64,000 nucleotides of DNA from Leptodontidium sp. MPI-SDFR-AT-0119. Taxonomy: Eukaryota; Ascomycota; Leotiomycetes; Helotiales; Leptodontidiaceae. Positions 23,016-32,640 of the stretch are shown one piece after another. The position numbers and the translations under genes are program-made. Every line of letters starts with the position of its first letter. The first letter of the stretch is position 1. The stretch lies in contig JAHLEZ010000018.1 in assembly GCA_020726505.1 (NCBI GenBank), forward strand, positions 1,054,001 to 1,118,000, given 5' to 3'. The notes beneath the pieces were generated by a model that was given only the letters and a program-made list of their open reading frames with translations, was not told where the DNA came from and made no database searches.

Positions 23016-25092
23016 ATGGGAATCTTGGCCTGTAACGCCTGTCGCAGCCGTAAGATTGCGTGCGACCGCGCACAGCCTTCATGCAAACGCTGCCTCTTGT
23101 CGAAGAAGCCATGCGAGTATCGTGCGAGAAAATCAGCAAAGCCAGCAGTAAATTCACGACTTAAGTTGTTTGAAGCCAGGTTGGGTAAGCAATTGCTCTT
23201 TGAAGCTCGTATAAGTGTTCGATCTGAGATTGCACAGGGAATCTAGAGTCGCAATTAGTTCCAGAGGACAGCCTCTCTCTCATTCGGAGTAAAGCGAAGC
23301 AGGAACCTCCAAGTTTGAACCACGAACCTACAGATAAGTGGACTCATCATGATTTTAGAAAACTCTTTACGACTGATTGTATGAATATTTATTTCATGCC
23401 ACTTTCCCATGAGCGAGGAACGATGCTGACCAGTTTTAATTTCTGAAGGGCTTGGCCAGTCCCTTTCAACAATCAGAATAGAGAATACACCAGAGCAGAA
23501 ACCAATTCCAGAAAAAGATATACAACAGAGACTGTGAGCTCCTTTTTCCTACCATGCTTCTAGAGTTTGAGCTGTGGGTTAATATTGATTCGGCTGGCTA
23601 GGTATGACCTTTACTTTGAACAGGTGCACCGTTCCGCGCCAATAATTCACAAGTCAAATTTCTTTCGAGCACTTGAAGACGGCACAGCCACTACCCCTCC
23701 TCTTGCTCTGAAATATGCAATGTGGGCAGCCGCTGCTCTGACAAGTATAGAGTATCAGCACATGGCCGAGGGACTTTACATCCTGGCACGCAAGCACGCC
23801 GAGGATCTAGAGATGCATGTTTGTGGCCTACGATAGACTTCGGGTTACATCAAGTGGCTTACATGATACAGAGCACCTTGGAACAAATGACCATCTCGCA
23901 TGCCCAGTGTTGGTACCTGTTGGCTTTCTATGAAGGAATTCGAGCTTACTTCGGCCGAGCGTGGGTGAGCGTTGGGAGATGCGCAAGATTGGTGCAAATG
24001 TTGTCCTTGCACCGCCTCGATAGCCCCCTTGAGGAAAAGCATGTTCTTCGACAAAAAGGCTGGGCTGCGTTGGAGGAAGGACGGAGAGTGTTCTGGGGAG
24101 CATATTTTGGAGACAGGTGTGCAAGCGCATTAAGTGGGCATCCACTGATGATCAGGGATGAAGATGTAGGTTGAGCACATTTCTTTTCAAGGCCCGTACT
24201 GCCCATACTAACTGTTCTGTTCTCATGCTAGATACATACGAATCTCCCATCCTCTGAAGAATCGTTCGACCTGGGCGTAGAAGAAATCGGAATCTCCCTG
24301 AAACAAGCCGATAATGCCGACAGCATTGCCTATCTCTCCCCTTTCGCTGGGACAATCTTCACAACTTCGATGGTTGGTCGGACTATCCGTCACATTCGAG
24401 CCTTCGAGCACGATCCTCCAACAGAAATCAATGGCAACTATTGGAAATCCCATAGCGAGGTTGACACTTTTATCTCCCTCGCATTTCTGAACCTCCCTGA
24501 CCACCTGAAGGTATGTGGGGCACAGGAGGACATGCATTCAGTGTTGTCGCAATTCAGTCTCCACATTTCGGTGATACTATTGCACCAAGTTGCTGCGAGG
24601 AAGGTCACAAAGCAAAAGATGAGTCCATTGGTGGGGAAAAATAGCATCCAGAGGTGTCTCGCGAGCGCTCTTCAGATCAAGAACACCATCTACTCAGTGA
24701 AAGACTTGAAGATGTTTTCGGCAAGTACTCACTCTACTAGCTTTTCATCTAAGCTTACTTCCTTCTCTCAGGGCATGATGTGGATCAACTTTTGCATCTA
24801 CATCGCAGCGGGAGTACTCATTGAAGACGTGTCGACTTCGAACCCATCCTCAACAAGTGCAGTAGACTTGGGACTTCTTCTTATAGCCTTAAAGGAGATC
24901 AACGCGCATCAGACCAACGTGAACTTCTTTGCACGTAAGCTTGAGTCTGATATCTGCAGAGCGGGGATCGTTTGCAGTATCCCGACAGACTTGAGAGGGA
25001 TGGCAGGTATCAGTATACCTCAACAGGGCGGCGTTCCTAGTCCGCCTGAAGATGCCCCATATTGCGACACCTCCCAGCACCGATATAGCTGA
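23016..25092 (+). CDS. Zn2Cys6 fungal-type transcription factor
   Basis: Seven exons: 23016-23184, 23238-23378, 23449-23533, 23602-23818, 23872-24165, 24232-24720 and 24772-25092. All phases agree and they give about 571 residues. The ATG at 23016 opens directly onto the zinc cluster: CNACRSRKIAC then DRAQPSCKRCLLSKKPC, spacing C-x2-C-x6-C-x6-C-x2-C-x6-C. A basic linker follows (YRARKSAKPAVNSRLKLFEAR). The middle region matches the fungal-specific transcription factor domain: VHRSAPIIHKSNFF, LKYAMWAAAALTS, and AQCWYLLAFYEGIRAYFGRA with GRCARLVQMLSLHRLD. The last intron appears to be a GC-AG intron (24721-24771, GCAAGT donor, pyrimidine-rich acceptor). It is a multiple of three, so it could also be retained as coding. 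It lies head to head with the PDR transporter and is a candidate regulator of it. Confidence 0.88.
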
Positions 25093-25803
25093 GGGTTGGT
25101 ATTTTTGTAGGAGAAGGGTTTTGATAGGCGTACAGCGAGGTTCCATCACTGTGTAAACATAGGTCTTTGACAGAGGAGTATGGTGTTCTCATTGTGGCCA
25201 GAACGCCCATTCCCCAAGGACGCCCGCAAGAAAAGGCGCCTCAAACTACCATCCATGATATCCTGCAATTTCAAAGCACAATTCGTAAACTCATTGTTTT
25301 ATTCATCCATTTATATATCCAATCTTGCCGCGAATATCGACCTGGAAAGGTCGACCTGCCCTATTCAGCAACGGTCAGCCCTGTATTTTGCCGCGATTTT
25401 AAATTGTAGCATTACAACTATGTTGCAAATACCCAATTTTTGATCAGAGGAAAAGTGAGACTCTTCGATGTAAGCGGTGATAAAATTATAAGTGATGATT
25501 ATAATATATAGAGTGAAGAAACCTCATATCCCGCTCCTTACATATAAGTTATACGCCTAAGCTTATTATAATGTACGAAGCTGGGGATTCAAAATTTAGC
25601 TAGGATGAGATACCCTGTGGAATGTAGAGCGAAAACAAGACATTTTGAATGTTTTCATTGGATAAATTGTTGCGGGCTGAATAATGGATTCAAAGTTTCA
25701 TTCGGCGCTTGCGGCAACTCCCGTGTCCCACATTCAACTATGAAGTCATCTCCCACCCATCTACCCTGGTCTCCTCCGCCTTCTGGTTTCCTTTCTGGCG
25801 GCT
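25093..25803. other. Intergenic region, AT-rich, with one copy of a short dispersed repeat
   Basis: Holds the 3' end of the regulator gene and the promoter of the APH-like gene. Bases from about 25422 to 25481 resemble bases 28252-28311 (see the repeat entries). The part around 25470-25590 is AT-rich. No gene seen. Confidence 0.5.
25422..25481 (+). repeat. Short dispersed repeat, copy A
   Basis: Starts GTTGCAAATACCCAATTTT, identical to copy B at 28252 over about 19 bases, then stays alignable for about 60 bases. Many of the differences are C/T or G/A, as expected if one copy had been subject to RIP. The two copies flank the APH-like gene in the same orientation. Origin unknown; a small non-autonomous element is possible. 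Confidence 0.45.
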
Positions 25804-27695
25804 ATGTTTGGACGACTCCGACGACTTTGCCAACCTGCACTCGCAAACCAGACCACACGGCCGGTTCTTGCAGCAGCACCCAGCAGCAGAGTTTTCCATT
25901 CAACCCTTGGTGGGGAGACCGAAGAATATCTGAAAGATTGTAAGCATAATCTACGCGCCACAAAGAACATGCTAACTAAAATTATCAAAGCGACCGGCCC
26001 TTATCGCTATACCACCGGGCGCTGGCTGAACCGCGACAAGTTACAACGTGAAGCCCGTTACATCAAGTTCGACTTTCCCGCCCTCTGCAAGAAGGCTGTG
26101 AACACGTGCTCTGGAGCCACCAAAGTCATTCGATATGAGAAGAAGGAGGGAGGCTTCAACAGAGTTTTTATTTTATACCTGGACAATGGAGAGCGTGTCG
26201 TGGCTAGAGTACCCTTCCGCATTGCTGGTCCGCGAAGATTGGTCACCAACTCCGAAGTGGCCACTATGACTTATGGTATGGAAAGCGTATGCAAACATTT
26301 TGAGTTGTTGGCTAACGCACTATCCAGTAAGGTCGTTTACAAAGATACCCGTCCCCAAAGTCCTAGACTGGAGCGACGATGACAATAACCCTATCGGCAC
26401 CGAATATATCATAATGGAACACGTCCCTGGGGTTCAGCTACATGATAAATGGCCTTCTATGAGTCCTCATCAACACATGCTATGCGTGAAAAAGGTGGCC
26501 TTTATAGTGACTGAGATGGCAAAGCTTCCATTTCCGGCGTACGGAAGTCTTTATTTTTCTGATGCGCCAATTGATCCGAAATCAAAATTTGAATTTGCCA
26601 AAGGTTTCTGCATAGGGCCGCATTGTGGCACGCAATACTGGGACTGTAACGCTGGAGAGGCTCGGTCCTATGACGAGAGACCTCCTAACAGAGGGCCATG
26701 TATGTTGATCTACTTCTGTGAAACTTTACAACACTATTTCCGCGACTGACGTTTAGGTGCTTTCCTTAGGGGCTGAACTGCAAGCCTATTGCTCCGGTCT
26801 GATTGATACCGGCTTCTCGCGAATTCCAAAGTCTGACGGCCCCGTGGAAGAATTACCTTATCGCGGGTCTGTGCAAGAGCATCTCCGTCTCCTGGACATC
26901 AGTGAGAAAGTAATTGAGGAACTGATCACAGCCCCGATCATCCAACAGGTGGCCAGTCCAACGTTGCTTCACCCAGACCTCCATAAACGAAACATTTTCG
27001 TCTCGGAGGAAGATCCTTCCTGCATTACCGCAATCATTGATTGGCAATCTACCAGTATCGAACCGACATTCGTCTACGCGAACGAGACGCCGGATCTAGC
27101 TGAGGATCCCGCGGCCGACGTCCCAATCTTGGAAAAGTTATTGTCTTCGCCAGAAGATAATGCCTCAAACGCAGCAGCAACCGAGGAAACTGTGGTAGAA
27201 AGTCCAGAAGAAGAGGCGGCAAGAAAACGACACGAGAAAGATGTCTGGACATGCAGGCAAACCTTCGAAGTTGTACTGAAAGGCTACGTTCCAAAACTCC
27301 ATCGTGCCAGAGCTATGAACCAAACCCTACTCAGGCCTTTCCGCTACTGCGACGCATCCTGGAGAGACAGCGCGGCAGCTCTGCGGCAAGAACTGATCGA
27401 GCTCTCGCAACGCTGGACTGACCTCGGGCTTCCTGGTTTCTGTCCGTACCAACCCACGCCGGAGGAGCTTACCGAGCACGCAAAGCAGTATGAAGATTTC
27501 GAAAGCGCCCAGCAGTTGAAGATGTTCCTCAAGCGCGCCCTGGACGCGGACTCAGACGGGTGGGTCCCCGCTAAGAACTGGGAAACAGCAAAGAAAGAGC
27601 ACAAAGCCATATTCGACCAGTGGATGGAGAGTATCAAGGAGTCTGGGAGCAGTGAGGGGCGTGCCAGAAAACTTTGGCCATTTGACGAGGTGTGA
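25804..27695 (+). CDS. Aminoglycoside-phosphotransferase-family (APH) kinase-like protein, probable mitochondrial
   Basis: Four exons: 25804-25939, 25991-26275, 26328-26699 and 26770-27695. They are joined in phase over introns of 51, 52 and 70 bases; the first two have GCTAAC branch sites. The product has about 572 residues. The N-terminus (MFGRLRRLCQPALANQ... SSRVFHST) is Arg/Ser-rich and acid-free, like a mitochondrial leader. The kinase-like fold shows the nucleotide-binding strands as GGFNRVFILYLDNGERVVAR, a hinge-like GTEYIIMEHVPG, the catalytic loop HPDLHKRNIFV (H-x-D-x4-N) and the metal-binding strand AIIDWQSTSIEP. A Glu-rich insert and a helical C-terminus follow. Fungal relatives include Aim9-like mitochondrial proteins. 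The substrate is unknown, and antibiotic resistance should not be assumed from the family name. Confidence 0.87.
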
Positions 27696-28175
27696 ATAGG
27701 ATGATTCACATCCCAGGTGCGATACAAGCCCTTCCAGCGAGGAACCCAACAGCCACCATGTAGGTGTGCCTTGAGTCTTCGATGACATGAACTGATTGGC
27801 AGGGGATCGGCCGGAGATTTTAGCATTAGAACGTGGGTGTAAATGCCTGCCTACATAAGTTGGGGCCTTAGCTATAATGCAACGTTGGTTGTCAGTGTTC
27901 TTCGCTCCGAATTTCCCCGAGTAGATATTGCTGTTGAAGTGAGCTTTTTTATCATGTGTTTTCAAATCCCAACCGCTAGGTAGAAAGTCACGAAGCCATG
28001 GAGGGAGGTTTAACCCGTGACCTGTACCTCTGCCTCCAAACTTAAATTTGCTACCTAAAGCCAAAGTCTTTCTTCCCGTCCTGCCTGTGGAATAAGCAGA
28101 TCAATGTGAGGAAATGACACGTGACAAAAGGGATTTTTCATTTGCCTGAGATGAGATTACTTAAGAGCTTAAGTC

Positions 28176-28177
28176 TG

Positions 28178-28211
<34 letters not shown>

Positions 28212-28213
28212 CT
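28176..28213. repeat. CT then TA dinucleotide microsatellite
   Basis: About ten CT units run directly into about ten TA units. Simple sequence with no other feature. Confidence 0.8.
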
Positions 28214-28251
28214 GTAATAGGTTTACGAGAACCTTGCAATATTAAAATAAA

Positions 28252-28311
28252 GTTGCAAATACCCAATTTTCAAGTAAAGAAAAGGGAAATCTTTCAACAT
28301 AAACGGAGCTA
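28252..28311 (+). repeat. Short dispersed repeat, copy B, interrupted by the transposon
   Basis: Aligns with copy A (25422-25481). It ends at the TA dinucleotide (28310-28311) where the Tc1/mariner-like element is inserted, so the element may have landed inside this repeat. I do not see the matching continuation clearly on the far side. Confidence 0.45.
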
Positions 28312-28345
28312 CAGTCAGACCGCTTTAAACATGGTAAATTTATAA
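28312..28345 (+). repeat. Left terminal inverted repeat
   Basis: CAGTCAGACCGCTTTAAACA followed by TGGTAAATTTATAA. It matches the reverse complement of the right end with only a few differences, two of them C/T transitions. Confidence 0.88.
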
Positions 28346-28481
28346 ACCTTAAAAAAGTGGAGATTTTTTTTAATGAAAAGTTACGCTTTATAATATAAAG
28401 CTATTTGGCTTCTTAGCTTTTTATATTTTATTATGTAATTAAAAAGTTATAGCTAAATATATCACAAAAAAAAAGTTTTTT

Positions 28482-28615
28482 AAAATTTTTGGCCCCCTTA
28501 GCCTTGGCGACGATATAACTTTTTATTACTAGGCCCGATTTGGACAAAAGTGGGTCCGTTAGAACGCTAGTAATTAGGTGCGTAAGATGGATTAAACGGA
28601 TTTATATAATGCGGA
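28482..28615 (+). repeat. Internal direct repeat, left copy
   Basis: Begins AAAATTTTTGGCCCCCTTAG. It shares blocks with 32369-32505 in the same order and orientation: ATTTTTGGCCCCCT, AAAAGTGGGTCC, GAACGCTAG. In a normal terminal-repeat element such matches would be inverted. Confidence 0.75.
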
Positions 28616-28754
28616 AGTTTAAGAATTAATTATTTTCAAAGTTCTGAGGCTTAAAATTAAGCGAGCTAAAATATCTTTAACTTTAACGTCAATTCTACTT
28701 TGATATTATTACGACTACACTACCACGCCACTAATCACTGTTTTTAGAGCTATT

Positions 28755-31731
28755 ATGGCTCCTTCGAAACGTAATAGAAGTGTTACCTTCGCTAAATCAC
28801 CTCCAAATTCGCCTATTCGGCCAATTGTAAAGCGGCTTCGTTAATAAACACTAGAATCCTCTACTACAGTTCCCCTACCCTTACGGCTGACAAAGCTTGT
28901 TATTACTTCTACGCCTATTGCTTTTAATAGTAGTTAAGTCGACGAATCAGAATACAAGGAGGAAAATAGAGTTCGAATACTTAGTAGCGAATCAGAGAGT
29001 GAGGAAGAAGAAGAAGATGATAATATAACTCACGCTAACGAGTTTTTAGATTAAGATCTTGAAGAGCTAGGCCCGGATAGGCTAGATAGGGAGGATATTG
29101 ACGAATCAGATATTGAGAGAGAAGTAGACGAAGAGATTAAAACCTTTAAGTCCTTTTGTTAGTTAATAATCGATTCAGATGGTAATTTGAGTATACCTTC
29201 TGAAGAAGTAATTAATACGCTAACTCTTAGTAAGTGTTTATTTTATTTATTTTATTATATAATTAACTAACTTTTAAATTAGAATCTAAAGGCTCTTATA
29301 AGAGTAAATTAGTTCCTCTTAAATATAAGAGTTTGAATACTCGCAAACGAGCTAGACGTGCTCAAGAGGAGATAAATCGACAAATCTCTTTACAAAAGCT
29401 CCCTGAAAAACCTTCGAATTAAAAGCTAATAACTCAATAATCTCTTACCGCTTTTTTTACGCTAAAACCTCTACTGATACCTTCACTGCTATTACCTCAA
29501 AAAGAAGAAGAAGAAGATATATTCGAAGATATCGATTCTAGCGACGACGAAGATTCTGAATTCGACGAGCTTATTGAGGAAGAAATAAGAGCTGAAGATA
29601 ACTCTATTGAGTTAGACGATCTTAACGATACAGAGTTTATTAATAGTGGACGACGTGAGCTCTTATTAGACTCGCTTATTGGAGACGCTATTAATATGGG
29701 TGCCTTGGAGCTTTCGAAGCCATTGAGTTATAGAGAGGTTCTTAACTCTATTAAAAAACGACTCAATAATAAGTATATTAAGCTTTTACCTCGCCTACAC
29801 TTCGACTACTACTTGATTTAAACCTACGTTCAAAATATCTTAAAAAAGAGTCTACGTAGAGGTAGAATCGAAGCTTCTTTACTTGTCGGCGAAGCGAATG
29901 ATCTTACCGGAGGCGGAAAAACACTTGCCCGTAAGATTAGAGCTTTATTTCTTTATTATCGAACTTACGAGTGTTTACCTCTTGAAACTCGAGGTGGCAA
30001 GTAACAAAATCGGTCTTATTTAGATAACGAAGACGTCTTTCGAGCTTGTAGGACTTGGCTACTAGCTCAAAAGCTCGCTACGGTTACACTAAAGGGATTT
30101 CGACACGCCCTTAATACACAAATTATACCTCGACTACTCGCTTCTGTTAAGAAGAATAAGAAACCTCTTTTAGGTAATACTACCGGTATACGTAATAAAC
30201 CCGGTAAAAAACCAAAGGATTGGAAACCTCTTGGTAAAACAGTTACTTATAAGTGGCTAAATCGACTTGGATTTTACGCTACTGAAGAAAAGAAAGGAGT
30301 ATACGTCGATGGCTATAAGAGAGAGGACGTAATCGAATATCGACAAAAAGAATTCCTTTTATAAATAGAGAAGTTATAGGCTCTTTCTATTAACTACGAA
30401 GAAGACGCTAATAGAGTATTATAACCTATTACACCTAACTTACCCTTGGGAGAGAAAGAGTATGTTATTTACTACTATGACGAGAGTTGCTTTTACGCCA
30501 AAGAATACTCTAAGCGAATTTGGCTTAACGAAAATCAATAAAAAATGCCTTCTAAGTCAAAAGGAGGTCTTATTTACTGCTCTGACTTTATAAGTCTCGA
30601 AGGGAGGCTTACGATTGGTCAAAAAGACGCTCGGAAAATCATATACCCGGGGGGGCTATAGAAAGTCGAATATTGGGATACAAAGTAACTCTTAGAGCAG
30701 GTAGTAGAGGCTATTAATATATTCGAAGAAAAGCACCCTAATAAGGTAGCTGTCTTTGTTTTTGACTAATTAAGTGCTCACGCTAGTAAGGGAAGTGGAG
30801 CTTTAAACGCTTTTGCTATGAATCTTGGAGAGGGGGGAGCTCCTTTACCTCAGAAGGTAAATTTGAGTTATACCTTCTTATTTAAGAAGTACTAACTTAT
30901 TACAGGATATATACTTTCCCCCTGATATTTCAGAGGCTAAGCGAGCTCGGGGGATTGAAGGTACTCGCCAAGAGCTTAATTATAAGGTTGAGAAGACTAT
31001 TAAGGTGCTAGTTAAGGGGCACCTTAATAAGAAGCGAATTAAGAAGACTATTGTGGAAGAAGTACTAAAAGGTATTAAATAAATACTCGCTGAGAGAGGT
31101 TGTTTACTACTTAGTAAGTAATTCTTAAAGATTAAATTAAAAATACTAATATTTTATAGGTAAAAAGTGTCTTATTGTTAAGTGTACTGGTAAGGCAAAA
31201 AAGAGTTGTACTAATATTCCTTCTTGGCCTCTAAGGAAGCCACTTACTTGTTGTTTAGCGAGAATTCTCGCTAGTTATAAAGACTTCTTCGAACAAAAAT
31301 TAGCTCTAGAGGAGCTACTCTCGGCTAGAGGCTATAAGTGTCTCTTTATACTAAAGTTTCACTGTGAGCTAAACCCGATTGAGATGTATTGGGCTTATTG
31401 TAAGAACCTCTATCGATAGGTGTGGAAAGAAACCTTTGACGACGTACGTATATTACTTTTAACTTACCCTTTTAGATTTATTTACTTACTTCTTTTATAG
31501 GCTCGGTAAGCTGCTTTTAAAGCTTTAAATTCCTGTCCTCTCGATACTTTACGGCGATTTATTAATAGAGCTCTACGCTTTATGGATGCTTACCGAAAAG
31601 GGCTTAGCGTCAAACAAGTAGCTTGGTGTGTTAAAAAACAAAGTGGCTATAGAACTATATTGGAAAAGTGGATGAAGGAATTCGATATAATTCTAGAGGG
31701 GAACCTAGTAGAGGTAGATCACTTGGCTTGA
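28755..31731 (+). pseudogene. Degenerate DDE-type transposase of the Tc1/mariner-like element
   Basis: From the ATG at 28755 one reading frame can be followed for about 2.9 kb. It crosses four introns with intact signals: 29230-29282, 30857-30905, 31113-31158 and 31444-31500, two with TACTAAC/TACTAAT branch sites. Many TAA/TAG codons interrupt it, mostly where glutamine would fit, for example directly after the second catalytic Asp. DDE-type landmarks are visible. The first Asp is in YYYDESCFYAKEYS (codon 30479). The second is in VAVFVFD before the stop at 30767, followed by SAHASKGSGALNAF. The Glu is in FHCELNPIEMYWAYCK (31381). An acidic low-complexity N-terminal region precedes the catalytic core. 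The final stop is TGA at 31729. Frame conservation despite many stops favours point mutation of an intact gene rather than random decay. Confidence 0.85.
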
Positions 31732-32368
31732 TTTTATTAGTTAGATTTTGTATTTATTTGCTAGTGCGGTAGCTAGCTTAGTAGTTATAACAGTGCTTTA
31801 GAAAGAATAATAATAGGAATTAGTTTTAAATTAGTACGATATTTAATAGTATAACTCTGGCTAATAACAAAATAATGACTACTAAAGAAATCACTATAAC
31901 AATTATATTGAAATAACTATTAGTAATGAACTTTAATATAGATTAATTACTTACAGATAAGTGATATTCAATTAGCTATAATTATTAAGTGTTGACGTTG
32001 AGATAAAGTAAGTAAAATGTTAATATTTAAAAAAAAGAAATATTTAAATATAAAATAAGCTTTAATATTATAATATAACTTAAAACACTATAAGTACTAA
32101 GTATATATACACAATAGCTTACACTTTATTCTTTTAAATTATAATATATTATATGTTTTTAATAATAAACATTAAATATTTAAATTTTTAGTGTATCAAA
32201 TATCTATAAAATAAAATATTCAAAATAAAGTGGGTCTGATTAATATTATGTAGTTTTTTTTCTTATAAATGGCTTGATTGTATTTTTTGATGATTTTATA
32301 AAGAAAAATAATTTAAAAATATTTACTATAGCCTTTTAAAAACATTAAAATATAAAAAATAAAAATCT

Positions 32369-32505
32369 CAAAATTTTTGGCCCCCTGTCACTTGTCTTGG
32401 CAGTGATATAAGTATTGAACCCTAAGCCCGATTAGGTTAAAAGTGGGTCCATTCGAACGCTAGCATTTAGACGCATAATATAGATTAAATAGAATCTTTA
32501 TAATA
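32369..32505 (+). repeat. Internal direct repeat, right copy
   Basis: Direct-orientation partner of 28482-28615. It starts AAATTTTTGGCCCCCTGTCA and contains AAAAGTGGGTCC and GAACGCTAGC. It lies only a few bases from the right terminal repeat, whereas the left copy is about 135 bases inside its end. Confidence 0.75.
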
Positions 32506-32511
32506 TGTATT

Positions 32512-32545
32512 TTTTAAATTTACCGTGTTTGAAGCGGTCTGACTG
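32512..32545 (-). repeat. Right terminal inverted repeat
   Basis: Read on the minus strand from 32545 it begins CAGTCAGACCGCTTCAAACA, the inverted partner of the left end. A TA follows at 32546-32547. Confidence 0.88.
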
Positions 32546-32640
32546 TACTTACAAGCTAACCAATCCACCACCAAATCGAATTACAGTTCCTCCCCAGTGT
32601 TCGCAATAGTATATACAGCAGAACAAAACCCTTTCAATTC

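Larger units (their letters stand above)
27696..28311. other. Intergenic region next to the transposon
   Basis: Contains the 3' end of the APH-like gene, a CT/TA microsatellite (28176-28213) and copy B of the short repeat (28252-28311), directly at the transposon insertion site. The minus-strand frame 27552-28064 is an antisense shadow. Confidence 0.5.
28312..32545 (+). mobile_element. Tc1/mariner-superfamily DNA transposon, probably inactivated by RIP
   Basis: A 4234-base element is bounded by inverted termini beginning CAGTCAGACCGCTT and flanked by TA on both sides (28310-28311 and 32546-32547), the target duplication of this superfamily. It holds a decayed transposase (28755-31731) with recognisable DDE-type motifs. 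AT-rich non-coding segments of 0.4 kb (left) and 0.8 kb (right) follow. Two copies of a roughly 130-base sequence lie in direct orientation just inside each end (28482-28615 and 32369-32505), which is unusual. Many in-frame TAA/TAG stops without frame shifts indicate C-to-T damage as made by RIP in fungi. It is probably non-autonomous now. Confidence 0.88.

Noticed and set aside
28755..31731. Reassigned stop codons (TAA/TAG read as Gln) in the transposase
   Set aside because: Neighbouring genes use TAA and TAG as normal stops and Gln codons occur unchanged elsewhere in the same element, so RIP-type mutation explains the pattern better than a variant code.
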